Source: a virus
Length of the DNA stretch: 64,000 nucleotides
Virus record (IMG/VR): IMGVR_UViG_3300046467_002136
Span: 50,038 to 114,037 of that record
Direction: 5' to 3' (one strand)
Shown: positions 58,863 to 64,000 of the stretch, one piece after another
How the letters are laid out: the number at the start of each line of letters is the position of its first letter
Position numbering within the stretch: position 1 is the first letter of the stretch
The notes under the pieces: model-generated
What the model was told of the DNA's origin: nothing
Database searches by the model: none
Seen by the model: the letters and a program-made list of their open reading frames with translations, nothing else
Position numbers and translations under genes: made by a program

Positions 58863-59141
58863 CTACAAGTTTTCGGCTACCAGATACTCCTCGGACTTGG
58901 CTGTAAAAAACGCCTCAATGTCCTCAAGCTTGCAGGTCGCCGTAATAGTATCGTCATCTGTTGTTTCTGTAATGGTGAATCCCATGGATTCCAACAGCAA
59001 GTCTGCCCATTCCTCTGCGTCATTGTACTGCTCGTCCAACTCAGCGTCGGTAAGACTCTCGTCGTCGTCCGAAATGGCCAACAACATCACTGTGATGTGC
59101 TTAATAATTTTCAGTCGCAAATCAGCATTTTTCATGGGCAT
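58863..59141 (-). CDS. Hypothetical acidic protein divergent from SSB
   Basis: 92 residues from the ATG at 59141 (or 90 from 59135): LRLKIIKHITVMLLAISDDD, then acidic helices (AELDEQYNDAEEWADLLLES) and a short beta part (TITATCKLEDIEAFF). The frame extends much further upstream, but that part is antisense to ssb and is rejected. TAGCAT ends 8 nt before the ATG. Function unknown. Confidence 0.65.
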   Translation of the reverse strand: MPMKNADLRLKIIKHITVMLLAISDDDESLTDAELDEQYNDAEEWADLLLESMGFTITETTDDDTITATCKLEDIEAFFTAKSEEYLVAENL

Positions 59142-59149
59142 GGTTGACG

Positions 59150-59174
59150 ATGCTACCCGAACCGGTGTTAGAGT
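59150..59174. promoter_or_regulatory. Divergent promoter pair between the acidic gene and ssb
   Basis: TAGCAT reads leftward (complement of 59150-59155) and TAGAGT reads rightward (59169-59174). The left -10 predicts a leaderless mRNA and the right one a leader of about 45-50 nt for ssb. No clear -35 elements. Confidence 0.45.
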
Positions 59175-59228
59175 GCAACCCACACAACGATGGGGGTTCT
59201 CCCCCAAACCCAAGAGAAGCGAGCTGAA

Positions 59229-59675
59229 ATGAACAATTCGACATTCACTGGTTGCGGCAACGTAACCCAAGACCCGGAAATGAAATACACCGATTCGGGC
59301 ATCTCCAAGCTCAAGTTCAGCATTGCCTGTAACCGCAGCTGGAAGAACGCCAAGACAGACGAATGGGAAGAGGACACTTCCTACTTCAACGTCATCGCAT
59401 GGCGAAAGCTTGCTGATGATGCAGCAGACGTTCTGGAGAAGGGCGTTGGCGTCATCGTCACCGGTCGCATGGAACAGCGCGTCTGGGAAAAAGATGATGG
59501 GACCAAACAAAACATCGTCGAAGTGGTGGCTGAGAACATCGCCATCCAGACTCGCAGCATCTCCGACTTCACTCGCAAGCGCGCTGGGGACAACGCAGAA
59601 GGTGGCTCCAAGAGAGCTACGGCTACGTCTCCGCGCAAACAAGTAGAAGAGGAACTGGTCAAAGACCCGTTCTAG
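59229..59675 (+). CDS. ssb: Single-stranded DNA-binding protein
   Basis: 148 residues from ATG 59229 (MNNSTFTGCGNVTQDPEMKY). OB-fold blocks are clear: STFTGCGNVTQDPE, KLKFSIACNRSWKN, EEDTSYFNVIAWRKLADDAA and VGVIVTGRMEQRVWEKDDG. The C-terminal tail is short and only moderately acidic (EEELVKDPF) but keeps the terminal Pro-Phe that docks replication partners. It coats single strands at the phage fork and works with the primase-helicase and annealing protein encoded elsewhere in the window. Confidence 0.95.
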   Translation: MNNSTFTGCGNVTQDPEMKYTDSGISKLKFSIACNRSWKNAKTDEWEEDTSYFNVIAWRKLADDAADVLEKGVGVIVTGRMEQRVWEKDDGTKQNIVEVVAENIAIQTRSISDFTRKRAGDNAEGGSKRATATSPRKQVEEELVKDPF

Positions 59676-59715
59676 GTCGCGCGTAGGTAACGCGGAAACC
59701 ACAGCGCGAGAGATT

Positions 59716-59775
59716 AGGGACCTCTTCTGGCATTGCCCGGTACAGAGATACATGGGCAACCCGGAAGGGGTCCCT
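59716..59775 (+). ncRNA. Long interrupted stem-loop after ssb (structured RNA or terminator)
   Basis: Arms at 59716-59730 and 59761-59775 pair over 15 bp (two G-U pairs), and an inner stem, TTGCCC with GGGCAA (59733-59738 and 59754-59759), closes a 15-nt loop. ATTTCTCTCT follows, too poor in U for a classical terminator. It may protect the ssb mRNA 3' end, act as a terminator, or be a small RNA. The rest of the 192-nt gap to the first tRNA holds no convincing ORF. Confidence 0.6.
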
Positions 59776-59835
59776 ATTTCTCTCTCAGACAGCCGCACAG
59801 CCCTTCTGAGACGTTCCCACCTTCTTACTAGCCCC

Positions 59836-59864
59836 TTGGAGGTACAAGCAACTATTACTAAGAC
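59836..59864 (+). promoter_or_regulatory. Candidate promoter of the tRNA cluster
   Basis: TTGGAG (59836-59841) and TAAGAC (59859-59864) are spaced by 17 bp and end three bases before the mature 5' end of tRNA-Leu. The elements are moderate matches, so this is a candidate only. Confidence 0.4.
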
Positions 59865-59867
59865 ACG

Positions 59868-59951
59868 GGCGGTGTGGTGGAACAGGCATACACAGGAGAC
59901 TTAAAATCTCCCGACTCTTGAGTCATGCGGGTTCGAATCCCGCCATCGCCA
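59868..59951 (+). tRNA. tRNA-Leu (anticodon TAA)
   Basis: Acceptor GGCGGTG pairs with CATCGCC. The anticodon stem GGAGA/TCTCC encloses CTTAAAA, giving anticodon TAA. A long variable arm (GACTC/GAGTC) marks a class II tRNA, and the T arm is GCGGG-TTCGAAT-CCCGC. CCA is not encoded. Confidence 0.95.
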
Positions 59952-59955
59952 CTTC

Positions 59956-60028
59956 GGGAGCGTAACTCAATTGGCAGAGTAGCGGACTTTTAATCCGACG
60001 GTTGCGGGTTCGATTCCCGCCGCTCCCA
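59956..60028 (+). tRNA. tRNA-Lys (anticodon TTT)
   Basis: Acceptor GGGAGCG/CGCTCCC, anticodon loop CTTTTAA (TTT), T arm GCGGG-TTCGATT-CCCGC. The outermost anticodon-stem pair is a G-A mismatch. Four nt after tRNA-Leu. Confidence 0.95.
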
Positions 60029-60032
60029 CAAA

Positions 60033-60104
60033 GCCCCCATCGTCTAGTGGTTAGGACGCCAGCCTTTCACGCTGGTAACACGGGTTCGATCCCCGTTGGG
60101 GGTA
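60033..60104 (+). tRNA. tRNA-Glu (anticodon TTC)
   Basis: Acceptor GCCCCCA/TGGGGGT (one terminal G-U), anticodon stem CCAGC/GCTGG around CTTTCAC (TTC), T arm ACGGG-TTCGATC-CCCGT. The three bases after the discriminator are CCA (60105-60107), so CCA may be encoded here. Confidence 0.95.
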
Positions 60105-60108
60105 CCAG

Positions 60109-60181
60109 TCGGCGGTAGTTCAACTGGCAGAACGCCGGGTTTTGGACCCGGAGGTTGGAGGTTCGATCCCTCCCCGCCGAG
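60109..60181 (+). tRNA. tRNA-Gln (anticodon TTG)
   Basis: Acceptor TCGGCGG/CCGCCGA, anticodon stem CCGGG/CCCGG around TTTTGGA (TTG), T arm GGAGG-TTCGATC-CCTCC, discriminator G. CCA is not encoded. Confidence 0.95.
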
Positions 60182-60186
60182 CTAGA

Positions 60187-60260
60187 GCCCCCGTGGCGCA
60201 ATTGGATAGCGCAGCGGGCTTCTATCCCGAAGGTTGTAGGTTCGAATCCTGCCGGGGGCG
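60187..60260 (+). tRNA. tRNA-Arg (anticodon TCT)
   Basis: Acceptor GCCCCCG/CGGGGGC, anticodon loop CTTCTAT (TCT), T arm GTAGG-TTCGAAT-CCTGC, discriminator G. It reads the rare Arg codons AGA/AGG. It ends one base before the stop of the convergent gene. Confidence 0.95.
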
Positions 60261-60503
60261 CTACTTGATTGACTTGTCAGAAACTGTTGTTAAGTCTTCA
60301 AGCCAAGAATCAAATTTTTCACGCATCGCAGCCAAACGGATACGACGCAGCACGATTCCCCAATGTGGCAACCTCTCGGCAGTTTTGAAGAAATCATCCA
60401 CCAAGGTTTTAGCCTCAGCAGCCAATTCGTCTAACGACATATCGGCTCTGGGCACCCTTGGCGTGACCTCCCATGTTGTATCTGGAATGGACTCGGGGGA
60501 CAT
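60261..60503 (-). CDS. Hypothetical helical protein
   Basis: 80 residues: MSPESIPDTTWEVTPRVPRA, then helices LDELAAEAKTLVDDFFKTAE and VLRRIRLAAMREKFDSWLED. TAGTGT ends 7 nt before its ATG, which has no ribosome-binding site, so the mRNA may be leaderless. It shares its -10 region with the divergent gene at 60522. No family recognised. Confidence 0.6.
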   Translation of the reverse strand: MSPESIPDTTWEVTPRVPRADMSLDELAAEAKTLVDDFFKTAERLPHWGIVLRRIRLAAMREKFDSWLEDLTTVSDKSIK

Positions 60504-60509
60504 ATCAGG

Positions 60510-60516
60510 TACACTA
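60510..60516. promoter_or_regulatory. Bidirectional -10 element TACACTA driving two leaderless genes
   Basis: TACACT (60510-60515) ends 6 nt before the rightward ATG at 60522. On the other strand TAGTGT (complement of 60511-60516) ends 7 nt before the leftward ATG at 60503. The two -10 elements share five of their six base pairs, and neither gene has a ribosome-binding site. Confidence 0.6.
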
Positions 60517-60521
60517 GTACG

Positions 60522-60692
60522 ATGGCCACTTGGGACGGGGAACTACAAGAAATCGAAGCTGTCGTCGGAGCTTTACGCGACACCGTAGACGATTTGCGAC
60601 GACGTTTGCAGATGATGGAATCTAAAATGATCACACTTGAGCAGCAACAAGGACTGATGCTCAAAGAAACCGCGAAGCGGCGACAGATCTAG
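60522..60692 (+). CDS. Small coiled-coil protein
   Basis: 56 residues, MATWDGELQEIEAVVGALRD then DDLRRRLQMMESKMITLEQQ, a continuous heptad pattern ending in a basic tail (KRRQI). Leaderless from the shared TACACT. Its stop overlaps the convergent endolysin stop. Function unknown; the size and coil recall small regulators or lysis-timing peptides, but without proof. Confidence 0.6.
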   Translation: MATWDGELQEIEAVVGALRDTVDDLRRRLQMMESKMITLEQQQGLMLKETAKRRQI

Positions 60693-61516
60693 TCGAACAA
60701 CTCTGTCCAAGACGCTGGACCGACAATACCGTCGCTCGTAAGACCCTCATTTCTTTGGAACTGCTTTACGGCACGCTCAGTGCCGCGTCCAAAGATCCCG
60801 TCAATACCTTTTCCAGCTATCGTGCGACTCGCAGTCTTAGCCGTTCCGATGCCCTGCTTCTCCAACAACATTTGAAGCAGCTTCACCGCATCTCCACGAG
60901 AACCCTTGCGTAAAACCTGACGGCGGGCACGAGCAATCGCTTCAGCGATCTCCACCAACACCGAATGGATCGACACCGGAGGCTTAGGCTTAGCCAACTC
61001 CGCCTCTTTGTGACGCACAGCCTTCTCAACGTCTTCGCCCTTCAGCGCCGGAGCATCAAACCAATCCCACTGTCCGTTTAGAAAACGCCCATAAGGCTGA
61101 TGATGCCACCACTCACCCTTCACTGTAGGGTGTAAGCCATACTGCTTAGCCACATTGTTTACTTCCCAAGTGGACAAGTCTTTGCCAGTAATACGAAAAT
61201 CGACAGCAAATCCGTAATTATCGAATGAGGGCTGACACATGTGCCAGCTCCCCTGAAAGCCATTTCCAAATAATCTGGAGGGATTTGCGGCCAAGTTTCC
61301 CTTGCCAGATTTGTACTTGTCATATAACGCCTGTTGTGCAGCCATAGTTCTCACACCAGAGCAGATGGCCACCCGACCACGAATAACCGAATCGTCAAAA
61401 AACGCCGCTAAGCGCAATTTGAACCGAGGATGCAACTCATCGAGACGCACCCAACGGGATGTTACTGGTAGGTCGATGTCCACAGCACTATCACCTTCAG
61501 TCGTTAGCCTAACCAA
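60689..61516 (-). CDS. Endolysin: VanY/M15-type peptidase plus peptidoglycan-binding domain
   Basis: 275 residues. Residues 45-145 form a LAS-type metallopeptidase: ICSGVRTMAAQQALYDKY, SWHMCQPSFDNYGFAVDF with zinc ligands H92 and D106, and GEWWHHQPYG with E135/H138. It cleaves peptide cross-links in peptidoglycan. Residues about 195-275 are a PGBD-1-type binding domain (LRKGSRGDAVKLLQMLLEKQ, GIDGIFGRGTERAVKQFQRN, DGIVGPASW). There is no signal peptide, so it needs a holin. The given start is a TTG; a GTG 11 codons in is an alternative. Confidence 0.9.
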   Translation of the reverse strand: MVRLTTEGDSAVDIDLPVTSRWVRLDELHPRFKLRLAAFFDDSVIRGRVAICSGVRTMAAQQALYDKYKSGKGNLAANPSRLFGNGFQGSWHMCQPSFDNYGFAVDFRITGKDLSTWEVNNVAKQYGLHPTVKGEWWHHQPYGRFLNGQWDWFDAPALKGEDVEKAVRHKEAELAKPKPPVSIHSVLVEIAEAIARARRQVLRKGSRGDAVKLLQMLLEKQGIGTAKTASRTIAGKGIDGIFGRGTERAVKQFQRNEGLTSDGIVGPASWTELFD

Positions 61517-61532
61517 AGACTAGCAGCTGAGG

Positions 61533-61561
61533 TTTACAGCGACGGGTAAAGCTGCTAACGT
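61533..61561 (+). promoter_or_regulatory. Promoter for the 61569 gene
   Basis: TTTACA (61533-61538), a 17-bp spacer and TAACGT (61556-61561), ending 7 nt before the ATG. This is a good sigma70-type promoter giving a leaderless mRNA. Confidence 0.65.
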
Positions 61562-61568
61562 CACAACT

Positions 61569-62075
61569 ATGGATGAAGTCAGCACAGAAGCCATAAACAA
61601 AATCGAAGCCATGAAAACCCGGTTCCTCGAACGAGCTCAAGCCGTATCCAAATCCGGCATGCCCCCACTAGAAGGCGTCATGCGTCGCAAATGGGTTCAG
61701 CAAAAAGAAATCGACTACCAAGACTTCCTCATGATTTCCGACTGTGCCGTTGAAGTTATCGACGGCATCCTCACATTCTCACTCGATCTTCGACCCGCGA
61801 TCTGTGACGCCACAATGAGGCAGTCCCCCAACGGGATAACCGACAAGACCGCAGAACACGAAACCCAGGTTGCGATGGAAAACATTGCGCAAGCACTCCC
61901 AACCGACGGAAACAAAATCACCCCCAAAATGCTTGACTCCAAAGCCGACCTTCAAGCCCTCATAGACGGAGCCGAAATGTTCCGAACCGTCGAACAAATA
62001 CAACCAATCGTTTCCAACGACCCATTCATCGAAACTATCGGTACTAAAAAAAAATTAAAAAAAGAGTCGGGCTAA
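61569..62075 (+). CDS. Hypothetical protein, leaderless
   Basis: 168 residues: MDEVSTEAINKIEAMKTRFL, then MRRKWVQQKEIDYQDFLMIS, a middle SLDLRPAICDATMRQSPNGI and a basic end (KKKLKKESG). Mostly helical. The coding strand is rich in C and A and poor in G and T, like the next three genes. No domain recognised. Confidence 0.65.
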   Translation: MDEVSTEAINKIEAMKTRFLERAQAVSKSGMPPLEGVMRRKWVQQKEIDYQDFLMISDCAVEVIDGILTFSLDLRPAICDATMRQSPNGITDKTAEHETQVAMENIAQALPTDGNKITPKMLDSKADLQALIDGAEMFRTVEQIQPIVSNDPFIETIGTKKKLKKESG

Positions 62076-62115
62076 GCGGATACAACCCCAACTTCGAATA
62101 CGGAGGCGAATGCTG

Positions 62116-62283
62116 ATGTACACCGACAACCTCGGGCACATGCGCTGGGAAAAACAAGACTTCCAAAAGCACGGAACAATCGCCAAATACCTGATCGGCG
62201 AATGCCGATGCGACCCATGCAAAAAACACATCACCAAACCCGACCTCGAACAACCCCTACGACCCAGATACAACTTCGACTAG
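62116..62283 (+). CDS. Small Cys-motif protein
   Basis: 55 residues (MYTDNLGHMRWEKQDFQKHG) with CRCDPCKKH near residue 35, a possible half zinc site. GGAGG lies 9 nt before ATG 62116, which I prefer to the ATG at 62110. Common small-protein pattern 'GTxAKYxxGCRCxxC' of actinophages. Function unknown. Confidence 0.65.
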   Translation: MYTDNLGHMRWEKQDFQKHGTIAKYLIGECRCDPCKKHITKPDLEQPLRPRYNFD

Positions 62284-62290
62284 GACACAC

Positions 62291-62449
62291 ATGAACATCA
62301 AATCGTTATTCTTCGGCATCACCCTCGCCATCTCAGGCGGAATCATCTCCGGAGGACTCGTCGGCGAATGGTGGGCCTTCGCAACCCTCATCCCCGCCGG
62401 AGCCTACGCAGGATGGACACTCGGAGAACGCAAACCCCGCAACCCCTAA
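62291..62449 (+). CDS. Small two-span membrane protein
   Basis: 52 residues. Hydrophobic segments LFFGITLAISGGIISGGLVG and WWAFATLIPAGAYAGWTLG, then a basic tail GERKPRNP. Positioned about 0.8 kb beyond the endolysin start on the opposite strand, so it is one possible holin. No family recognised. Confidence 0.55.
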   Translation: MNIKSLFFGITLAISGGIISGGLVGEWWAFATLIPAGAYAGWTLGERKPRNP

Positions 62450-62507
62450 AACCCATGCAACAACAAAAGAAAACAATCCCCTCAAAAATTTTTAGGCACC
62501 CCACAAC

Positions 62508-62870
62508 ATGAACGGGGCTGAACAACCCACACCCCCACCCCAAAAAGGCCCCACGGGACCCAGACAACACACAATCTACGAAGCCCTAGAAATTTATTTA
62601 AACGAACTCGGCCACCTATCCTTCAACGAAACACCCGACGACTACCTAAAAACAAGCCTCGTCATAGAAAACCTCATGGAAATCCTCCTAAACAGCGACA
62701 ACTACGACACACACGGCATCATCATCGACGGAGACGAACTCACCAAAGACGCCTACAAAAAAGGCATCAAACTCTACAACAAAAAAAAGAAACAACTCCA
62801 CCTGCAATGGACACTCACACTCATCACAACCATCACACTCATCACCATCCTCCACTCCGCACTCTCCTGA
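62508..62870 (+). CDS. Tail-anchored hypothetical protein
   Basis: 120 residues. A Pro-rich N-terminus (EQPTPPPQKGPTGPRQ), a soluble helical middle (IYEALEIYLNELGHLSFNET) and a C-terminal membrane anchor (LTLITTITLITILHSALS) after a basic KKKKQ. The coding strand is strikingly rich in A and C. It could be a spanin-like or lysis-control protein, but this is only topology-based. Confidence 0.6.
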   Translation: MNGAEQPTPPPQKGPTGPRQHTIYEALEIYLNELGHLSFNETPDDYLKTSLVIENLMEILLNSDNYDTHGIIIDGDELTKDAYKKGIKLYNKKKKQLHLQWTLTLITTITLITILHSALS

Positions 62871-63139
62871 ATTAAACCAGAGAAACATACACACCAAAAT
62901 TCTGTATGCGTGCCCCCACAGCCCGAACGTGTGTTCGAAAAGTTTGCGGGACTATGAAGTGACGGTTCGGTAACTTCGTTCGGATTCGCTGAGGGTTGGC
63001 TCATGGTTTCGTTTGCGTGTTGTTCGTGGTTGTTCTTCGGTTGAGCTTGCGAAACGGGGCGGAAGACAACTCGGATGCTCGGTAGGTCGAGAGTGGGGAT
63101 GGTATCCCTTGGCTTTTCTCAACAATCCGTGTTGCGAGG
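62871..63139. other. Intergenic region with strand-composition switch
   Basis: No convincing gene. Up to about 62870 the plus strand is rich in A and C. From about 62930 to 63120 it becomes rich in G and T, with many short GTTCG/TTCGGT/GTTCGT repeats. Such a switch together with short repeats can mark an origin, terminus or regulatory RNA. Minus-strand frames here (for example 63001-63240) lack a ribosome-binding site and run into the next promoter. Confidence 0.4.
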
Positions 63140-63168
63140 TTGCAAGTCGTTGGCATAACCGCTAGGCT
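63140..63168 (+). promoter_or_regulatory. Promoter for the LysM-like gene
   Basis: TTGCAA (63140-63145), 17 bp, TAGGCT (63163-63168), ending 7 nt before the ATG at 63176. Leaderless. Confidence 0.6.
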
Positions 63169-63175
63169 CGTTTCC

Positions 63176-63463
63176 ATGACAGGGCTAATCAGAATCGCAG
63201 TCACCACAGCAGCCGCCGCAATCTTCATGGTTCTCGCCATCGGATTCTTCGGCTGGTCGAACGAACGTCACTCCCGTTTCACTTGTGAGGGTGAGACGCA
63301 TGTGGCCCAACCGTTCGACACCATATGGGACATCGCACGCACCCGGTGTGAAGGCAACCTAGAGAACGCCGTGTACCACTTCGTCCAACTCAATGGTGGG
63401 ACGGCATCGATCCAGATCGGTCAGGAAATTCGCGTGCCCTCTACGGGTAATGCTGATGAGTAG
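63176..63463 (+). CDS. Membrane-anchored LysM-like protein
   Basis: 95 residues. MTGLIRIAVTTAAAAIFMVL plus AIGFFGW is a signal anchor. After it, VAQPFDTIWDIARTRCEGNL and HFVQLNGGTASIQIGQEIRVPS follow the LysM order (a DT-x-W start, a GG turn and the I-x-x-GQ-x-I-x-VP end). LysM domains bind peptidoglycan, so the protein probably holds at the outer face of the membrane. A Cys pair (TCEG, RCEG) may be disulfide-bonded. It overlaps the WhiB gene by 8 nt. Confidence 0.7.
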   Translation: MTGLIRIAVTTAAAAIFMVLAIGFFGWSNERHSRFTCEGETHVAQPFDTIWDIARTRCEGNLENAVYHFVQLNGGTASIQIGQEIRVPSTGNADE

Positions 63464-63734
63464 AGAGCCGTGGAAGCACAAGGCAGCCTGCATCTCTGCT
63501 GACACCACTCTCTTCTTCTCCAAACGTGGAGGCAGTAGAGGTCCAGCCTTGGAGTACTGCCATCATTGTGATGTGAGAGATTCCTGTCTCGCTGAGGCCG
63601 TCGTTCAGCCTGACCTCCTTGGTATCTGGGGCGGCACTACTCAGAGGGAACGTAGGAACATCCGACATCAGGAGAAGCTTTCGCCCTCCATGTCTTTCGC
63701 TGATGTCCTCGCTGTCATCCGGAGCCTTGACTGA
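63456..63734 (+). CDS. WhiB-like Fe-S transcriptional regulator
   Basis: 92 residues from ATG 63456 (MSREPWKHKAACISADTTLF). The four cysteines are AAC near 12, YCHHCDVRDSC (C-x2-C-x5-C) near 34-43, followed by GIWGGTTQRERRNI. This is a canonical WhiB spacing, closer to host WhiB1/WhiB-type proteins than the copy at 45973. Phage WhiB proteins can displace or mimic host WhiB on the sigma factor. A frame to 63393 lies inside the LysM gene and is rejected. Confidence 0.95.
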   Translation: MSREPWKHKAACISADTTLFFSKRGGSRGPALEYCHHCDVRDSCLAEAVVQPDLLGIWGGTTQRERRNIRHQEKLSPSMSFADVLAVIRSLD

Positions 63735-63746
63735 TGTTGCCCCTCC

Positions 63747-63775
63747 TTGACACGACGTTGACATCCAACTAAGAT
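63747..63775 (+). promoter_or_regulatory. Strong promoter at the right edge
   Basis: TTGACA (63747-63752), exactly 17 bp, TAAGAT (63770-63775), ending 6 nt before ATG 63782. A second TTGACA lies at 63758-63763. This is the best consensus promoter in the window and predicts a leaderless mRNA. Confidence 0.8.
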
Positions 63776-63781
63776 GCGCAC

Positions 63782-64000
63782 ATGACGAAGAGGGAACAGT
63801 TCTTGGAGGTACAGACGCACTCGCACCCTTGCGAAGAAGGATGTACCTGTTATCGACACGCCACAATGAGCCGCCTCTGCCCATTAGTCAATCCCGAAAC
63901 TGGACGGCGCTGTGTCAAGAAACTCAACTGCAAAGGCATGTGTCGCAATCACTATGTAACAGCAGAGAAGTATGGCGACCCTTTCCATGTGGAGATCCAC
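63782..64000 (+). CDS. Partial Cys-rich protein (runs off right edge)
   Basis: 73 codons are visible with no stop: MTKREQFLEVQTHSHPCEEG, then CTCYRHAT, a zinc-ribbon-like RLCPLVNPETGRRCVKKLN and CKGMCRNHYVTAEKYGDP. The C-x-x-x-C...CRNHY pattern resembles small phage HNH-type or zinc proteins with a 'C..H...W/Y..GDP' end. Driven by the strong promoter just upstream. Function unknown. Confidence 0.6.
   Translation, partial: MTKREQFLEVQTHSHPCEEGCTCYRHATMSRLCPLVNPETGRRCVKKLNCKGMCRNHYVTAEKYGDPFHVEIH

Noticed and set aside
59142-59798. Upstream extension of the minus-strand 58863 frame to 311 residues
   Set aside because: It is antisense to ssb, which is certain; the real start is at 59141 or 59135.
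60142-60588. A 148-residue plus-strand frame across the tRNA genes
   Set aside because: It reads through two tRNA genes and the antisense of the 60261 gene; tRNA-derived peptides such as PVAQLDSAAG are a known artefact.
63001-63240. Minus-strand 79-residue frame with a signal-like start
   Set aside because: It is antisense to the promoter and start of the LysM-like gene and has no ribosome-binding site; composition alone supports it weakly.
1-64000. CRISPR array
   Set aside because: No regularly spaced direct repeats of 24-40 bp were seen; the only tandem array is the coding 69-bp repeat.
1-64000. Integrase, excisionase or prophage attachment site
   Set aside because: No tyrosine or serine recombinase frame was recognised, and the tRNA genes are intact phage genes in a cluster.

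Overview
The window is part of a tailed-bacteriophage genome with a contractile tail (myovirus morphology) that very probably infects an actinobacterium. The phage calls rest on a tail sheath, head-tail joining proteins, both terminase subunits (the small one tentative), an HK97-type portal, prohead protease and major capsid protein. The actinobacterial host is inferred from two WhiB-like Fe-S regulators, Thr/Val/Ala/Pro 'TTTTVAP' secretion linkers, a Lys/Ala/Pro histone-H1-like tail protein and many apparently leaderless genes. I recognised no integrase, excisionase or C-type repressor, so a lytic lifestyle is likely but not proven.

Layout. 1-12855, minus strand: a tightly overlapping operon reading leftward from the large terminase through a recombination/repair block (Rad52-like annealing protein, wHTH plus PD-(D/E)XK nuclease, HNH, RuvC-like resolvase), a 2OG-Fe(II) oxygenase and a ParB / PAPS-reductase-like / ParB trio, then head-tail joining proteins and the tail sheath, which runs off the left edge. 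12876-12913: an 18-bp palindrome holding back-to-back -10 elements separates this from the plus-strand half. 12934-44763, plus strand: portal, a 1743-residue protein with an N-terminal prohead protease, a probable scaffold, then about 21 kb of giant multidomain proteins (2243, 1117, 645, 1576 and 914 aa), and the capsid protein followed by a strong terminator. 44897-50547, plus: thermonuclease, WhiB, primase-helicase, terminase-small-subunit-like HTH protein, methyltransferase and small zinc proteins. 50548-54975, minus: ferredoxin, B12-dependent ribonucleotide reductase, secreted and membrane proteins. 55025-56802, plus: H1-like basic protein, jelly-roll protein and small ORFs. 56799-59141, minus: secreted HExxH lipoprotein and transglycosylase. 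59229-64000: SSB, a long hairpin, five tRNA genes (Leu, Lys, Glu, Gln, Arg), a VanY-type endolysin and small early-type genes ending in a second WhiB.

The most unusual part is 15206-43205. Four giant proteins lying between portal and capsid are studded with a short Gly-Met-Arg-Ser motif (19 exact copies and 5 close variants by my count), and most carry a basic patch followed by an Excalibur/EF-hand-like DGDGDG motif or by a paired-Cys motif. Beyond these lie effector-like domains: an HELAH zincin, a ParB-like DGHHRW domain, two related ADP-ribosyltransferase-like C-termini, a kinase-like segment and a zeta-toxin-type kinase. My working hypothesis is that these are capsid-packaged, protease-processed proteins delivered with the DNA. 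The domain observations are read from sequence; the packaging and processing are inference.

Regulation also looks distinctive. At least ten genes have a TAnnnT element ending 5-8 nt before the start codon, some with a TTGACA-like element 17 bp further upstream. At three divergent gene pairs a shared or abutting -10 is readable on both strands.
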